Part shown: in pieces, positions 13,150 through 27,000 of the stretch
How positions within the stretch are numbered: position 1 is the stretch's first letter
Layout: the number at the start of each line of letters is the position of its first letter
Assembly: GCA_024362935.1 (NCBI GenBank)
Contig: JANCRA010000010.1
Span: forward strand, 9,664,501 to 9,728,500
DNA: 64,000 nucleotides
Origin: Setophaga petechia
Lineage: Eukaryota > Chordata > Aves > Passeriformes > Parulidae
Direction of reading: 5' to 3'
Made by a program: the position numbers and the translations under genes
The notes under the pieces: model-generated
Databases searched by the model: none
What the model was told of the DNA's origin: nothing
The model's input: the letters and a program-made list of their open reading frames with translations, nothing else

Positions 13150-13276
13150 AATCACAGAACAGTCTGAGTTGGATGGGACCCACAATGGGCATCCAAGAGC
13201 CCAACTCCCTGAGCAAATGGCCCATATGAACCCACGGGTCACCAGCAGCATGATCCAACCAGCTGAGCTGATCTCA
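13150..13276 (-). mobile_element. TguSINE1-like SINE (tRNA-Ile head, CR1 tail)
   Basis: Read on the minus strand, this begins at about 13276 with a degraded tRNA-Ile-like sequence: a recognisable A-box region ('agctcagctggttgg') and the acceptor-stem end 'gggcca' near 13218. It continues into a CR1-type 3' tail that ends with the complement of 'gaatcacaga' at 13150. A tRNA-Ile head fused to a CR1 tail is the architecture of TguSINE1, a SINE described from passerine birds and mobilised by CR1 proteins. The internal tRNA region has lost several bases between the anticodon arm and the T arm, so it is not a functional tRNA gene. An unrelated CR1 tail next to a tRNA pseudogene is the alternative. 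The contiguous order favours the SINE. Confidence 0.7.
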
Positions 13277-16200
13277 CTGAGCTGGACCCATTCAGCTCCA
13301 ATGAAAGGTAAAACAGAAATTGTAGTGGCACCAGTGGAGAGCTGACAATCCAGTTTTGGCTTTAATATATTGGGAAAAAAATGCTTACAAGGGAGGTATC
13401 TTATTAGGGAGGGTGGGTGAGTAGAACTCAAACAACAATTCTATGACAGGCCCCTAAATGATATCCAAAATTAACACCACTGTGTGATAAAATGCAGGAA
13501 AGATGCTCTGCTCCCTCCCCTGCTCCAAGGTCTGGCACACCTGAGCCCTTTTCCCTGCAGCTGCTGAGGGCAGGCTCAGCAGGAGGGAGGCTCCTGTGCA
13601 CATTGACTGCCCCAGCTGGGGCAGCAGTGCAGGCACACTGGGTTCCATCCCCAGAGCAACACTGGCTGCTTCTCTGGGGAAAAGGGGATTCAGCTCCAGG
13701 ACAACCCTGCGGCCTGGGCTCACAGTGATGGCAGCAGCCCAGGAGGTGCCTTGGAGCACACCTCCCAGGAATTTGTACTCTGGCTAGCAGGAACAATTGA
13801 GAGATTTACCTCCAAATCCCAAGTAACATGAGACATCATGTAAAAATAAGATTAAAATGATTAATTTGAGGCAATTGCAGGAGATACAGCCCTTCTTTAT
13901 GTCACTTTCTCATAATCCTGAAATAACCCCTGGAAGTAGGCAAATTTGAGTTTCCTTCAACACCTGCTAATATGTTTGAGATAAAAGCTGTAACCCTTAT
14001 TCCTCCTTCCTGTATCTTGCTGAACTTTTGGGGAGAGATTTCTGTCTCTGTTCTTGAACAGAGCTCTGCTTAAAGCAATGAGTAAAGTCTACTCCCAGCA
14101 CTCTACCAGGTTTAGGAACATTTTACCAGATAAGATGCTTGCTTTCCCACTGTATCCCACTGCCTTCCTCCTGAGCCAGTAAAGAGCAGGGATTAGGAAC
14201 ACCAGGGCCACCTCTTCATTCTCCATAAAACACTGCTGTGCCTGTGAATAACCAAGGAAGGACAGGAGGGGATGCCCAGCAAGCCAAACCCGCTGCCAGG
14301 CCTGGTGGTCAGACAGAGGAAGGAGCTGGTGGGACTCAGTGGGGTGTGGACAGGGGAGCAGGCAGCACCCCCTGTGCAGGTCTGTCTGTGGGAGCTGCTG
14401 CCACAGGTCATGAACAGGCCCTGGAATGCAGCTCCCAATCCTTCTTGTAGTAGCTATTAGCAGTATAATAGTTAATATTTTCATTACGGGCAAAAAATTA
14501 CTCTTTTTTTGTTGTTGCTCTGCAGGAAAAGCACTACTGAAAGCTGATTGTATTGGTCTGAGTGGTATTCACCTGAGTGCAGCTGCCTTGGGGAAGGTGG
14601 GACACCTGCACCATGTCAGGTGGGTGCTGTCCCACAAGAGGGTCAGAGCCTGTGGAGGGAAGAAAGTGCTTCTTCTCCAGAAGCAACACGCTCATCTCCA
14701 TGCCTTGCAGCAAAATTTCCAATTTTCCATGGTCATGCTTTCCCCCCTTTCCCCTCCCTGGAGGCTGCCCACAGCTCTGCCTAAGGGCTGCAGGACCCTC
14801 CCTACTCCCAGTGCCCTGGATTGAACCATGAGCTGCTGAACTCTCAAATGTGCTCTTTGGTGGGTGCACACAGTGATGTTTTGTCTGCTGCTCCTTTATC
14901 TTGAGTTCATTTGTCTTGGTGTTTCCCACAGATGGTTACAATAAGACTGAAAATGGTTTCCCCGCTTTATTAAAAAAAAAAAGGCAAAAAACTCCCCTCT
15001 CTCCTTTCCATTTTCTTAAGTGAAAGTTAGATGTCTTAGTTAGGAAGTAAAGTCTGGATATTAACTTAAATAAACTTGTGAAGTCATTTTAGTTTGGGTC
15101 ACCTGGATTTTTAAGCAGTCAAATCCCTTCTGGCTGGAAATGTTCTCTCTCTACTACTCGGAAAGAAGAATCTGTTCTGCAGTGGTTTAGGTGATAAAGG
15201 CTATAGATAATAAATAACAACATGGTCATATTTTCAACACTACCCTTTGTCATGGCGCCAATCATTCCTATGCATAAGGGTAGGCCTTGTGATCTGCATA
15301 TATATTGTTCTACATATTTGTTCCTCACTTGTAAGGTTCTTCCTCATGTAGCTTGGTAGATTGTGACAGGATAACTTCAGGAAACCCACAGCCTGATTCC
15401 CTCCTGCTTGCACTGACTGCTTTGAACGGCAGAACATCGACTCCAAACTAACAGAAGAAAAATAAGAACAAGTTTTCACTGTGAGAGGTTCCTTTCCAAC
15501 TTCATTCAGACATTCTGGGAGAAGGGATGAAAATGGTTTTTGAAATATAAAAGGTTGCTCTAGCTGACTCCTCACTAGGGTTTGTCACATCCCATTAGCA
15601 GTGATCTAGAAATATCAGTCGTAACTTCTTGGCAATCACTCACCTTCACCAGCATCGTGTGAATGCCCTTCCATGGTAAGGTTCAACCTGCCCTCAAACA
15701 GCTCCAAAGACAGATTGTGTGACAGGAGAGATGTTGATGTATACAGGCTTTCCTGGGATGAGCCAGAGCAAAGGAATAACCTGCTTTATCCTGTAAAGTC
15801 AGTGCACATGAGGCAAAAAATCATCCCCAGCACAGGGGCTTTCACCACTTCTGAAGATTTTACATTTTAGATATTATGTTATCTCCATTAAAATCCCTTG
15901 CTGTACATGTTATTTCATGTGCATAGTGTTTGTTGAGGTTTAGATCTAAAATATAGCCTCTTTGCTTAATAAAACTGCATTTTTTTGCACTTGTGATCAC
16001 TTAGGTCAATTTCATTACAGAAACCTGTATGTTCACTCATTGTAAGGGATAACTATTATACATTCCAAAAAAAAAATTGTTCACTTTAAGGATAAACTGA
16101 GTAGGAATTTACTTCCAAAGCATTCTCATCAATACTGTCAGCTTTAGGCTGATACCCTTTAATAACTTGGTATTTTTTTTCTGGAGATTTATCCTTAAAT

Positions 16201-16714
16201 CTCTCAATAACCCCAGCAAAATCTTCATGTCAGCTAATGGACCACCCCCCTTACAGTGCAACTGCATCAGGCAAAGAAAAAGATATAAACAGTTCCCTTT
16301 CTTTTCCCTCACTTTAATATTGTTAAATGGGAACTGAATGTAGGAAATGACAGTCCACAAACAAGAAAACTCCCAGTTAGAGGCACTGGGTTATGTGTAT
16401 TCCTGTGAACAGAAAAAATTCAGCTGCAAGCCTGTGGCATGCAATTTCATCTTTCAGGAATTTTCTTCATATTCACAAATGAATACACATTATTCAGCTT
16501 TTGCCTGCAAATGATAAAACAAAGCCAGCACGAGTTCAGACCAGGAAACAGAGCCAAGCAGAAGAGTAGCCTTGAATGCAGAAGAACGTGCAGATGCGAG
16601 GTGGCTTAGCTGTTAGAAATAGAACTGCAGATATTTCAGGCTGGCTGGGAGGAATGGGGTAAATAACCAAAGGTCTGGGTGTGAGCATGCTGCTGGTGTG
16701 GGCACAGGGCAGGG
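13277..16714. other. Noncoding stretch with GC-rich patches
   Basis: GC-rich patches at about 13500-13760, 14260-14420 and 14580-14820 alternate with AT-rich sequence. They keep several overlapping open frames of 60-135 codons on both strands, none with a recognisable product. An A run lies at about 14971-14982. A single 'attctatga' at about 13438 recalls a CR1 end, but no CR1 body precedes it. Nothing else is assigned. Confidence 0.55.
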
Positions 16715-16860
16715 TGGCACCCGTGGCAGGGGCGCGGAGGCTCCGCGCGCGGCTCCGTGCCCCGGGAGCGCGGCTGCCAGGCCCATCCATCAGCCTCCAG
16801 AAAGGGCTGTCAGCCCCGCTGCAGGCCCAGAGCCAGCCTGTCAAGTGTTGGGCTCGCAGC
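16715..16860. promoter_or_regulatory. Compact CpG cluster, possible small CpG island
   Basis: Eleven CpG dinucleotides fall within about 50 bases (16722-16772), including runs of 'cgcgcg'. The surrounding sequence is AT-rich and almost free of CpG. Further CpGs are scattered to about 16860. Dense CpG in a CpG-poor background suggests an unmethylated, possibly promoter-like or enhancer-like site, or a recently arrived GC-rich repeat. The cluster is far shorter than a typical promoter CpG island, and no TATA box, exon or transcript evidence is visible. Confidence 0.3.
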
Positions 16861-16959
16861 CAGTCTGTCATGGTTTGGGGCTGGTAGCCAAGCAGTAACT
16901 TTGATGTTGAAGGGGTTAGCCAACTGGTATGTGAGGGTGGCCTATCAGCTCAGAAATAA

Positions 16960-17520
16960 TATACCGCACTCAAAGGTCATGAGTTCTGAAACTAATCTGG
17001 CTGTTATAATATTTCTAATAAAAACTGAGGTAGACCTTTTATATTGTAAAAAGTGTTCAAATTATTTCAGTATTTGTTTTGATTAAAATTTCCATTACAC
17101 GTGCTTTTCATTACGCAACTCAATTAGTATATAAAAGATTTTCTGTTTAAAATGTTCAAATGAGCATAATTGTTCAATTTGGAAAGATTACAATGCTTTT
17201 ATTTAATTAACACTGCAATAAATACTTCATTTTGTAATGAACCCCATACTTTTGGGCCATTAACCATTCAATAAATTTACAGTATGGAAGGTTCTTTATG
17301 GGGAAGAAGATAAATAAAGCGATTTAAATGAATGTGCAACAGCTCTGATGCTAAGCAGCAAATTATAGCTTTTTGCTTCCCATCCAATAGAGACATACCT
17401 CGATTGCAAACATATGGGAATGTAATAAACACTATACATTTCAATTACTATTTTGAACAAGAGTTACACAGCACTTTCAAATTTTCTACGTAGAAATGCA
17501 TGTCCACATTTGTAGCATCT
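16960..17520. other. Candidate conserved noncoding block (enhancer-like)
   Basis: About 560 bases of AT-rich but not low-complexity sequence. TAAT/ATTA cores are dense, for example 'tttaattaacac' near 17201 and 'attacgcaactcaatta' near 17112, and TAAT-type motifs recur in 'ttttgtaatgaa' near 17231. No transposon match or simple repeats are seen. This style of sequence is typical of vertebrate conserved noncoding elements bound by homeodomain factors. Conservation cannot be tested from one sequence, so this is a prediction. Confidence 0.3.
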
Positions 17521-17954
17521 TCCCAGATAAAGAAGATGAAATAAACTTTCATCTGCTTTTCGCCTTCATTTCTAAAAATCTGTGCAGGAATTTCCTGGTT
17601 TAAAGCCCATAATTTGTTTCTTCATGGGAGCAAAATCAATATCAAAAACCATCCCAGCTATTCAATAGTTTGTTATTTGTAATATGAGGGAGGAAAGTCC
17701 CCTGGTCATAGTGTGGCATGGTGTGCTTAAACACCCCAGTGAAGTCACAGACAGCAGAGTTGTGACAGAATAAAAGGAATACAGCGTGAACCCCAGTGGT
17801 CCAGCTGGATCATGTCCATCCATCCCTCCATTCTGAGGCCTACAAGCCTCAGAAAATGTCTAAATTCATAAATCAGAAAGAGGCTCAAGAGGTAAAAGTA
17901 GCTGGGTCAGGTAGTGAGAGTACAGCTCCGAGTTGGATGGGAAACAAAAACCTG
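17521..17954. other. Short noncoding stretch
   Basis: Mixed AT-rich sequence between the candidate regulatory block and the CR1 tail. No gene or repeat is recognised. Confidence 0.6.
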
Positions 17955-18020
17955 GAGTCACAGAATCATTCAGGTTGGAAAAAGACCTCCAAGATCATTG
18001 AGTTCAACCATGAACCTACA
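17955..18020 (-). mobile_element. CR1 LINE 3' tail fragment
   Basis: The plus strand carries 'cacagaatcattcaggttgg' followed by 'aaagacctccaagatcattg' and 'agttcaacc'. This is the reverse complement of the avian CR1 3' end, so the element lies on the minus strand with its terminus at about 17955. Similarity fades beyond about 18020. It is a 5'-truncated copy with no coding part left. Confidence 0.8.
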
Positions 18021-21000
18021 GATCCCCACAGGCTGGGTGATCCAAGCCCCCAGGCCTGACTGACTGGAGGGTGTTAAATGCCTTCAAATCCCAACAAAAT
18101 CTGCAGAGCTGATTTTGTGCAGGAGCTGTGCAGAATCCTGTTTCATCCAGGCTGCTGGGGACCTGCCATGCCACCCACCTGCCAGGGAGCTCTGATGGAA
18201 AAGGGGCTCACTTCTGTCAATATTTTGTGTCATTTCATGGTTGTACGCATGGAGGGCAAAGCTATTTCAGATTTACAGGGCTTCTCAGCCAAAAATGCTC
18301 ATAAAACTCCAGTTTGCCAAAAATGGTAACATTACCAGTAACAAAATCTAATTTGTGAACTTCACTAGGAAAAAGGGCTCTTTGTAAAACTATGATTTCA
18401 TCTAGGAATATGGATTCAAAAGATTTTATTATTTCATTAATCAAACCTCTCTTTTGCTATTCCAAAAGTTGCAATCCAGAATCTTTAAGCGAAAACCATA
18501 AAAATGCACCCAAAAAACCCCCAAACCAAACCAACAAGACAACAACCTAAGAAAATACTTGTGAAATTATTAGAGTTTTATATTTCACCCATTTAAAATA
18601 GATTAGACAGCATTTTTCCACAGTGTCCACTGGAGTCCTTTCAGATGTTGTGCTGTGTTTACAGTATCAATAGTTTACAATAATAATGAAATTAATTTAA
18701 GCCACATAAACATGTATTTAGGCATTCCCTGTGAACTGTAACCACTGAGCAAACTACTTGAAAAACATTTACCACATGCTGTATTTCTCAACTGTTATTT
18801 GGACTTTTTTTCCTAATCTGAAAATAATACATGAGTAGCGCAGACATAAAATGCATAAAATCTAGATTTTGAGAATATTTAAAATGGGTGAAAAGAAAAA
18901 GTAGTACTAAAACTTGACTTAATAAAAAGTTTGTCTTGAGATCATTTAAGGTTCCTAAGTATACCTTAAAACAAGTAAACATTTCAAATAGATATTTCTC
19001 AGGAAATATAGCCACCTGCTTTTGTATATTTTCTGGAGAGGGAAAAAAGATAGATTCCTGTTGTGCAAAAATAAATTGTGCAGTTTGTGGTAACTTTATT
19101 AAAGATGAGCAATTTTTAAAGCTAGCAGTGAGACATAAATGTTTAACACAAGAGTCTCTTTCTTATAGAAACTTTGAATAAGGACATGCCTGTTTAAAAC
19201 TATAGATTTATAGGCAGAGAAGGAGCAAAATATTTTAAAATATTAACTTTTTATCCTGGTCAATGAAAGTGTTAAAATCAGATTCAAACTCAACAAGCCA
19301 CAAGCTGTCCTGCAGTAGTTTCTCTGTCCCTGGCATTTAGCCCCTGCAAACCTGGTGCATCAGAATATGGTCTCACTAGGAGGCTGCTCTCACTGCCAGT
19401 ATAGACTTTCCATTGCTAGGAGAAGAAAAGATTAATCCCTTAAAGTCTATTTTGTGGGCCTATTTTAAGGACCTGATTAATAATTGAGACTCTTAAGCAT
19501 GTGCTACATTTCATGGTACTTAAACACAAGTTTATTAAGTAGTTCAGTTTAACTCTGATACTGATCTCTATCTGATTACCAGTTTTTTTCCAAATGTCCA
19601 ACTATTTGAGCTGCTGTTTTCTTGTCTAACTGCAGGATTTGAGGTCAACTAGATTGAGAAATGATAAAAGATTCCTTCATAATTAACTGATTGTATCAAA
19701 CCCAGACATAAAATTCAAATATTCTGAAGAATCAGGTCCTCCAGTGCATTTCTGAAGTGTTGTCTCTGAATCCTCTGCCTAGGAAGGGAGAGGCCTCCAT
19801 GAGTTTAGAGCTCATGTACCAAGGAAATAGGATATTCCTACCTCTCATCTAAATGGTAAATAAGAATTAAAAGAAACAGCCATAATACTCTAAGGGATAA
19901 ATAACTAATTTCCTGATTTTGACTGTTTTGGTAAAATTACTTCTGTTTACAAAAAGGAAGTTGATTTTGTTTTGAAACACCTTCTTGTTTCCTGTTCTTA
20001 TCACAATCCTGCAAACAACTCACCCTTCTCCTTTTATAGCAATATAAACACTGAAAGTAACAATGCTGTCTTCACTCATACCTGAGCACCTTCATCTATC
20101 CACTCATAGCATCTTAAGAAAATCATTTAAATCACCAGAACAGTGTTCTTCCCATTCATTCAATACACAAATATGAACCAAATATAATCTTTTGTGAAAT
20201 ATGTGTTGGTAGGACCCTGGTACCGTCCTGAAGGGGAAGCTGGGAATTTGGTCAAGAATGTTTATGTTTTGACCAAGCTGTCTCATAATAGCAGTAGAAA
20301 GGGCTGTGGCTTTATAGGCCTCTTATTTTTTAGCTTTGCAGAAGTCTGAAACTATGCCATTAAGACACCTCTGAATTACATGAGCAACAGACAGTCTTGT
20401 CTTGTGCCTTAAATGAAAGTTTTCTTTATTATATGGATCAGAAGTTGAAGTACTGCATGTCTCATATGCACAGCACTCAGCACTCACAGGGAGCTCTTCT
20501 GAGATCCTTATCTCTAAACCAGTTTTTCTTCAAAGTCATAAACATCTGGAAATTGTGCACTATTCTTGCTATAGAAATCAAACACTCTAGTCCTTATTTG
20601 ATCTCCCAGAGAACATTCCTATTGCTTTCTTCTGTTGTGTAGGTGCCACAGGATTTGGCTTTCCATTTGACAGCTTCTTTTCTTAGGTGACTGAGAATCA
20701 GTCTGACAAGGATAAATTAGGTCCTTTTTTGCCAGCTTTTTGCCTTATTTAACTGACTAAATACTACAATTTTTGACAGACAGCCGGTGGTTTATATTGA
20801 GATAAAATTGTTACAAGAGAAAATTTAAAGACTTTTTTGCCCTTACCACAAACAGAGTGCCCAGTGCCATTCAGGATTTACCTAGAAAGCTGTGAGCCAT
20901 TATGAAATCCAAACTCCAAACATGCTCCTGCTTGTGGGTGAGACATATGCCTAGCAGTGCTTTGCCTGGCTAAGGAAAAGCAATAACCAGAGCATGAAAC

Positions 21001-24000
21001 AGTGATTTCTTCCTCCAGAAGCCCTTGCAGCTTCTGGCAGTGTCTGACTTTGGGACTTCCTAAGTTGTTTTCTAAGAGATAACACTCAACATTCTCACCT
21101 AATTGAGACATTAATAGCTTTTCCAAAAGAGACAGATCTTTCTTCATCTGAATTCAGCAAGAGCTGAGCTTGGTTTGGTGTTTCAGAGTGGAAATTTCCA
21201 TAGCAGCTTCTAAACCCAGGTTTGAATAGAAGCCTACAATTCATTTATGGCCACAGCTCAGGTTTAAACAGAAGAGCCTTAAAGGATTGTTGGAGAGTTT
21301 TAACTATCTCGTCCTTATTTTCCCATTTTCTCTGTTACTACCATCAGTCCATCTCAGTAGCTTCATAAGGAATTGAGGATTTTTTTTTAATTAGTGGAAA
21401 TAAAAATCAGTGGTATATGCTACGTCCCTGATTCATCTTTAGAACTAGAGATTACCATGTCCCTTATCATAGTGATAAGGCTTCACACTTGAAAACCTGC
21501 TCCCATCAAAGCAGAGCAGCCAATATAACATTTTATAGCATTTATCTCTCTTCACACAGAGAGATTCAGAATGTCTCACCTATCTCACAAAAAAACAAGC
21601 ATGAGCTAAATCTTACATGAAAAATACAGTCTGAATGAAACAACATGAAAACAATTCTGAACTGCATATTGGAGAAACAAATCTTCTATTTTTCGTGTAA
21701 AACACATAAAATTCCTCCTTAAAAATATTTCTACCTGTGTTTTCTCTCCCAAAGAGTAGCTGAATTTCCTTCCACTCTTATTTTTATTTATATTTTTTCT
21801 TTAATGCTTCTTTCAGGAAAAAACCTTATTCTGACTAGGTCCACCTTTCTGATGCTCAAAGATAAAATTTCCCTGGCAGTTTTGTGTCTGCAGCATAGGG
21901 CCCCTCACATGGACTGGGAGTTGCTGGAGGAGCTGGGCCATCAGACCACCTCATACATGGGAGAGACCAGCAGAAAGTGAGCAAACAGGCCACATTTCAG
22001 ATCTCAGTGTGTCTTTGTGCCCTAAAAACCTGAAAGTGTTTTATATAAATGCCTTGACAGTAAGGCTGAAAATAAAGTGCACAAGATTCTGGAAGGGAAG
22101 TTATGAAAATACATTTTCTTTACACATTGCCCCCACATCATTAAAATCTCTGAAGGATTGTCTGTATTTCTCAAACCTCTCTTTTTGCAGAACCTTTTAC
22201 AAAATATCTAAGTATTAAAATTCATTCAGAGGATATTTATAGCCATGATGAAGAATAACAAGTTTCATGTGGACGTCTGAATATTTAGGAAAAAAAGCAG
22301 CAAGTGTGACTGACTATACACTGGTGAAGCATCAAATATGTATTTACTTTCATGAATTCAGGATGCCAAGCTAATTTATGAGCAGCTGAATGAAATAGAG
22401 CCAAAAGTGAGTTCAAGTTAGTGGTCATTCCATATCAGTAAAAAATCCTACACTACTACCCTTGGATTTAACCACTGGAGGTGTTCCCTGTCATGTTGGA
22501 CCATGTATATTATCTGTGCAATAAGGCTCTTCAAGGGGTCTAAAATGTGCATTTAGTGGTATTAGTAAGCAATTGTGCTGCAGGAATCTTCGTGGCTGTC
22601 TGTCTTGTTCTGGTCTGGGAATTGTCAATCTCTCTACAGCACGTGAGAATAACATGTTGGGATGCCACAAGAATGTGGGTAACATTTATGTAACCTTCAG
22701 CCTTTGTGGGAAAATAAAATCCTTTGTTACTTGGAGTTGACTCTGTACCAGATGGTATGAATAAATGTTTGCAATGCCAGTGCTGTTCAGCTTGGCTGAT
22801 CGATTCTGTCATACTCCCAAGGAGGTAGAGAGGCCTGAAGTAACTGATTCAGGATGTAGAAAATATTTTCCTTTTCCTGTTGCAGTAGTATTATGCAGAA
22901 GTGATGCTATTCTGGCTGCCAGTTTCTCACTCAGCGGGATGAATGAATTATGTAAATATTGATCAGCCTTTTAGCAAAGCTGACAAAGCTCATTGCTAAC
23001 ACTTTCATGTTTTTTAATTAATTCCAAAGATGCTTAAAGCACAATAGTCACTATCTTTCTTCTTTTATTTTTTATTTTCTGTTCTGGTATTGTTGTTGCC
23101 TGAAGAAACCAAAGCTGATGCAAAACTTCTGTTGGCTTCTTTATGAAATTCTCTCTTGTTTCCAGTCTGGCCAACAAGTGCATTCTTATGGCAGAACAAT
23201 TTGGCAAAGCTCTCTCGAGCAGTATGAGCCTGATGACAGCAATCTCCTTATTTCTTATGTGTGGGATATAGTGCCTAGGCTGGCCTGGAGCTGACTCAGG
23301 GCTTCTAGGTGCACGCTATGAACAAAAACCAACAGAGTGATTCATTTACAGAGTTTGCACAACATCTTTTCTCCTTCTTCAAATTTTCCTCTTTCTTTTC
23401 ATAACCCAAGGTGGTGGATCTCAAAAGCACAGGCAGCAGAGCTTTTTTTGGAGGGTTTAATCCCTTATGCCACACATCCTCCAAAGGCTTCTGCCCATAA
23501 AGTTTGATCCTGTGCCAAGCTTTATGTGGACCCTGTTAAACCAGGTCACAGAGCTCAAACTGCTATCTTTTTTTTTTTCTCTGAAAAGTTGCAATAAGAA
23601 ATCTCACTGATTTTTCATATCTAAAACAAGTGCTGCTTTCAACTTCTGTGCAACAAACAAAAATTTGCTGAAACACCTACTGTGGTATCAGGTGGGAAAG
23701 ATGACTTTCTGCGTGTTTCTGATGCAAAAATATTTTTATTTTGCCAATGTCAGATAAACAGCTTTATGTTGGTTTTGTTCTTCAAACTCCCAATCTATTT
23801 GAATTCATCTCTTCCATTTACACTGCGTTGTGTCAATTAAAAACTGTGAAACCTGCAAGGGGTTTTCAGCCCCTTTATATCCTTACCACAGCATGTATCA
23901 GACTTATTCCTGCAGAGAATTCCCTCTGCTCTTATCAGACCACAGAAAAGTTAATCTTTCTCTATGTCTATAAGTGGAACAGATACATAAGTATTTACAT

Positions 24001-27000
24001 ATTGGTGTCTACAAAGCTATTTTTCCAAGGGAAAGAAAAACCTCTAGGACAAATTCACATATGAATAGTTTCTTTGATATCAACAGAGCAAAGTTGCATT
24101 TAAAATATTGTAACTTAGAAAGAAATTCCCCTATACCTGTCCTACCTGAATTTATAGCAGACACAGAAGTACACTTTTGAATATATACATTATGAACACA
24201 GAACTGTCATCACAGCACTTGGGACTAGATTTTAACCTGTACATGTGGTGTACACCTGTGCTTTGTATGACAATGCACTTGATTTGCAGTGTGGGAGACT
24301 CCCAAGTTCAAAGTTAATCTGGTGTCTTTTTTTCTTTCTCTTACAAGATCGTTTTAAGATTTCCTCTGTAATTCTCACACAGCTTCTGGGGTGACTTTGT
24401 TCCACCTCCTTTAAGAGTATGGAATTTATTTTCACTAATGCAGAATTAACTACTATGAAAAGAGCACCAAGGATTATGATATGTCACAGCAGTTTGCTGT
24501 TCAAATGTCCTACTCCATATATTTTCTCTTAAAGCCAATAATGTTCAAGAAGAAATCAATTTCAGCAAACTAAAAAAGCAGGACAGAAAGCCAAACCCAC
24601 AGGTAAATGTAGTGTTACATCACTGCTTCACTTCAAAAACCATAATCACAGTCTCTGCTATATTCACCCTGCAAACAGCCCTTGCACTTTCCTGGGATGA
24701 GCATTGTGGAGGCACTATACAACTACTTTTCTTTCCATTTTACTCATTCACAGAAAGATCACCAACCACATCTCTTTCTTCCAGGCCAGACTTCTCGTGA
24801 ACCCAGCTGGGATCATCCACCTCCATTTCCCTTCCCTTCCTCCCCCTCCCTTACTCTGCTCAAGGCAGCTGCTGCATCCTGAGCTGAACAATAACAGAGG
24901 TTGGCTATCTGGACTTTTCCAGGCAAAATGGCCATATCCCATATATGGAGCATACTAGCCTCTTTGTAATTTAATGCTGGCATCCTTGACAAGGTAGCTG
25001 CATTCTGTCTCACAGCATGTTGTATATTTTAAATGCTGTTGTACAACTGCTGGCCAGACCGCACAGTATAAAGTAACGGCTGAACAAAAAAGAAATTCAG
25101 CACTAACAGGCAAACCACAGAAGTTTTGGCTGAGCATCCAAAACTGCTAATGCTTATCAGGACCTCCTGAGAGCCCCCTCCTTCCTGCAGCCCAGAAACC
25201 TCCACCGCCAACTGTCCTGATCCTCATTAACTTCACATCACTGTCATTTGCTCGTTTTTTGCAGCAGCAGCCTCCACAAGCTGCTTGGCACTTCCCAAAC
25301 ACAGTGTGAGACATGCTTTGCTATTGTTTTCTCCTCTTTTTTTAAATTTATTTTATTTCTGGGGACAGCAGGAGACATGAGCTGTGCCGGAGAAATTACA
25401 GAATTAGTGCAAGCCCTGCCCTGTGTCTGTGCAGCAATGAGGTGCCATCTGATGAGAGCTGGAATCCAGCCTCCCCAGCCCTTCAGGGGTCCTTTGCTAT
25501 TTGTCACACCATCAGGCCTCCAGTCCTGCCAGCTCAGTCTGAAGCATGGAGGCAGCTCCATTAAGTTCAAAAAGACATCCATTTTAAAAGTTCTACCAGA
25601 GAGTTTACATCTGAGCAGAGACAAGGGCTCTTACACACCAGATATGAGAGTGCATCAAAGTGCAGTGAAGGAAGGGTTGAACACAGCTCTTTACATAAAT
25701 GCCTCCAACACGTGTTTACCTATGTGACAGCAACTTCTCCAGCTTTCCCTTCTCATCTCCATTCCTGCTCAGCCTGTGTCTGCAGCAGGATGACAGCTGC
25801 CATCCTCAGCACAGCTGTCAAACACAGTGCTCAGACTCCATGCATTTCTCCTGGCAGAAATACCATCACTGATCCTTTCCTCTGCCAACAAGCACTACTG
25901 TGAGACTGTTTGGGGCTTAATGCAACTTCTTAGAAATGTCCTGGGACCACAGCTGAGTGTCAGGACGCACCATGTAACCACAACTCTATCTGAAAACTGC
26001 AATTATCCTTACAAAGGACAGAAAGTAGACAAAGACAACATAGACTCTATCACAGGATCAACTGGATTCACTAATTCAATTTTTTTCCCCTTTTTTTCTC
26101 TTCCTTCTTATCTGGATGCTCTTCTAGTGCTATTTTACCTGTTTGGATTCTAATGACAACCTTCTCTGCTTCTTGCTCCTTTGTCTCCTCTCTTTGCTTC
26201 TCTCGTGGTTTGTAATTCTTTATTCCTACATCATAATTAATATTCATCATAATTAATGAGTTATATCTGCACTCACAAGACCCAGTGTCTGAATGGCCCA
26301 TCAGCAGAAAGATTAGCAAAACTGATTTTCCTACAGATGGTTAAGAATGACAGTTTTTTGGGAAAGCAACTACTCTAATGAATCTGTGACCTGCCAGTGC
26401 CCTGGGGAATATCTGTTAGGTGTCACCAACACTCAGATCAAAACACTTGCTAACATGATTTCACTCACTCAGTGTGATAATATGATGTTATCCCTTGGAT
26501 CTGATCCACAGCACCAAAAAGGGTGAGTATGTATTGAGAGGTTTTGTTTGTTTTTTTTTTTAACAACAGCAAACATGGCTTCTGGCTTCCTTGTGGGTGG
26601 TATATTAAATTTGAATTTTTTCCCCCTAAAGTGGTTCAGTTATGAATTTATTTTCTCCCTGCCTTGCTTGAACCATAATATTGTGGTAATATTAGTTACA
26701 TATTTGGATTGCTACAAATCAGATATGCTGATTTTAAGATTTTCTTCTTGTTTTGTGCCAAGTGTTAGAAATAATTAATTAGTATATAATGTAGCCCCAA
26801 AAAGATCCTGATTCCCAGGATTTTTATAACAAGTATCTTCTTACAGACATAATCTTACTGTAGATCATAAAATGGTATATGTTCAGTACTTGTGGGGGTG
26901 TTCCTTAGCAAAGGGCAGCAGTGTAGATTTAACAGCAAATTCTCAGAGTTATGATTAGAAAATTCTTATGATTCCACAGACAAGTCTCCCTGGGACATGA

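Noticed and set aside
13218..13276. A tRNA-Ile gene on the minus strand
   Set aside because: Bases are missing between the anticodon and T arms and the sequence runs straight into a CR1 tail, so it is the head of a SINE, not a tRNA gene.
13435..13450. CR1 terminus 'attctatga'
   Set aside because: It is a single nine-base match with no CR1 body before it, expected by chance.
25248..25727. 159-codon open frame
   Set aside because: The opposite strand is open over much the same interval (25244-25624), which is typical of stop-poor GC-rich DNA. No protein family is recognised.
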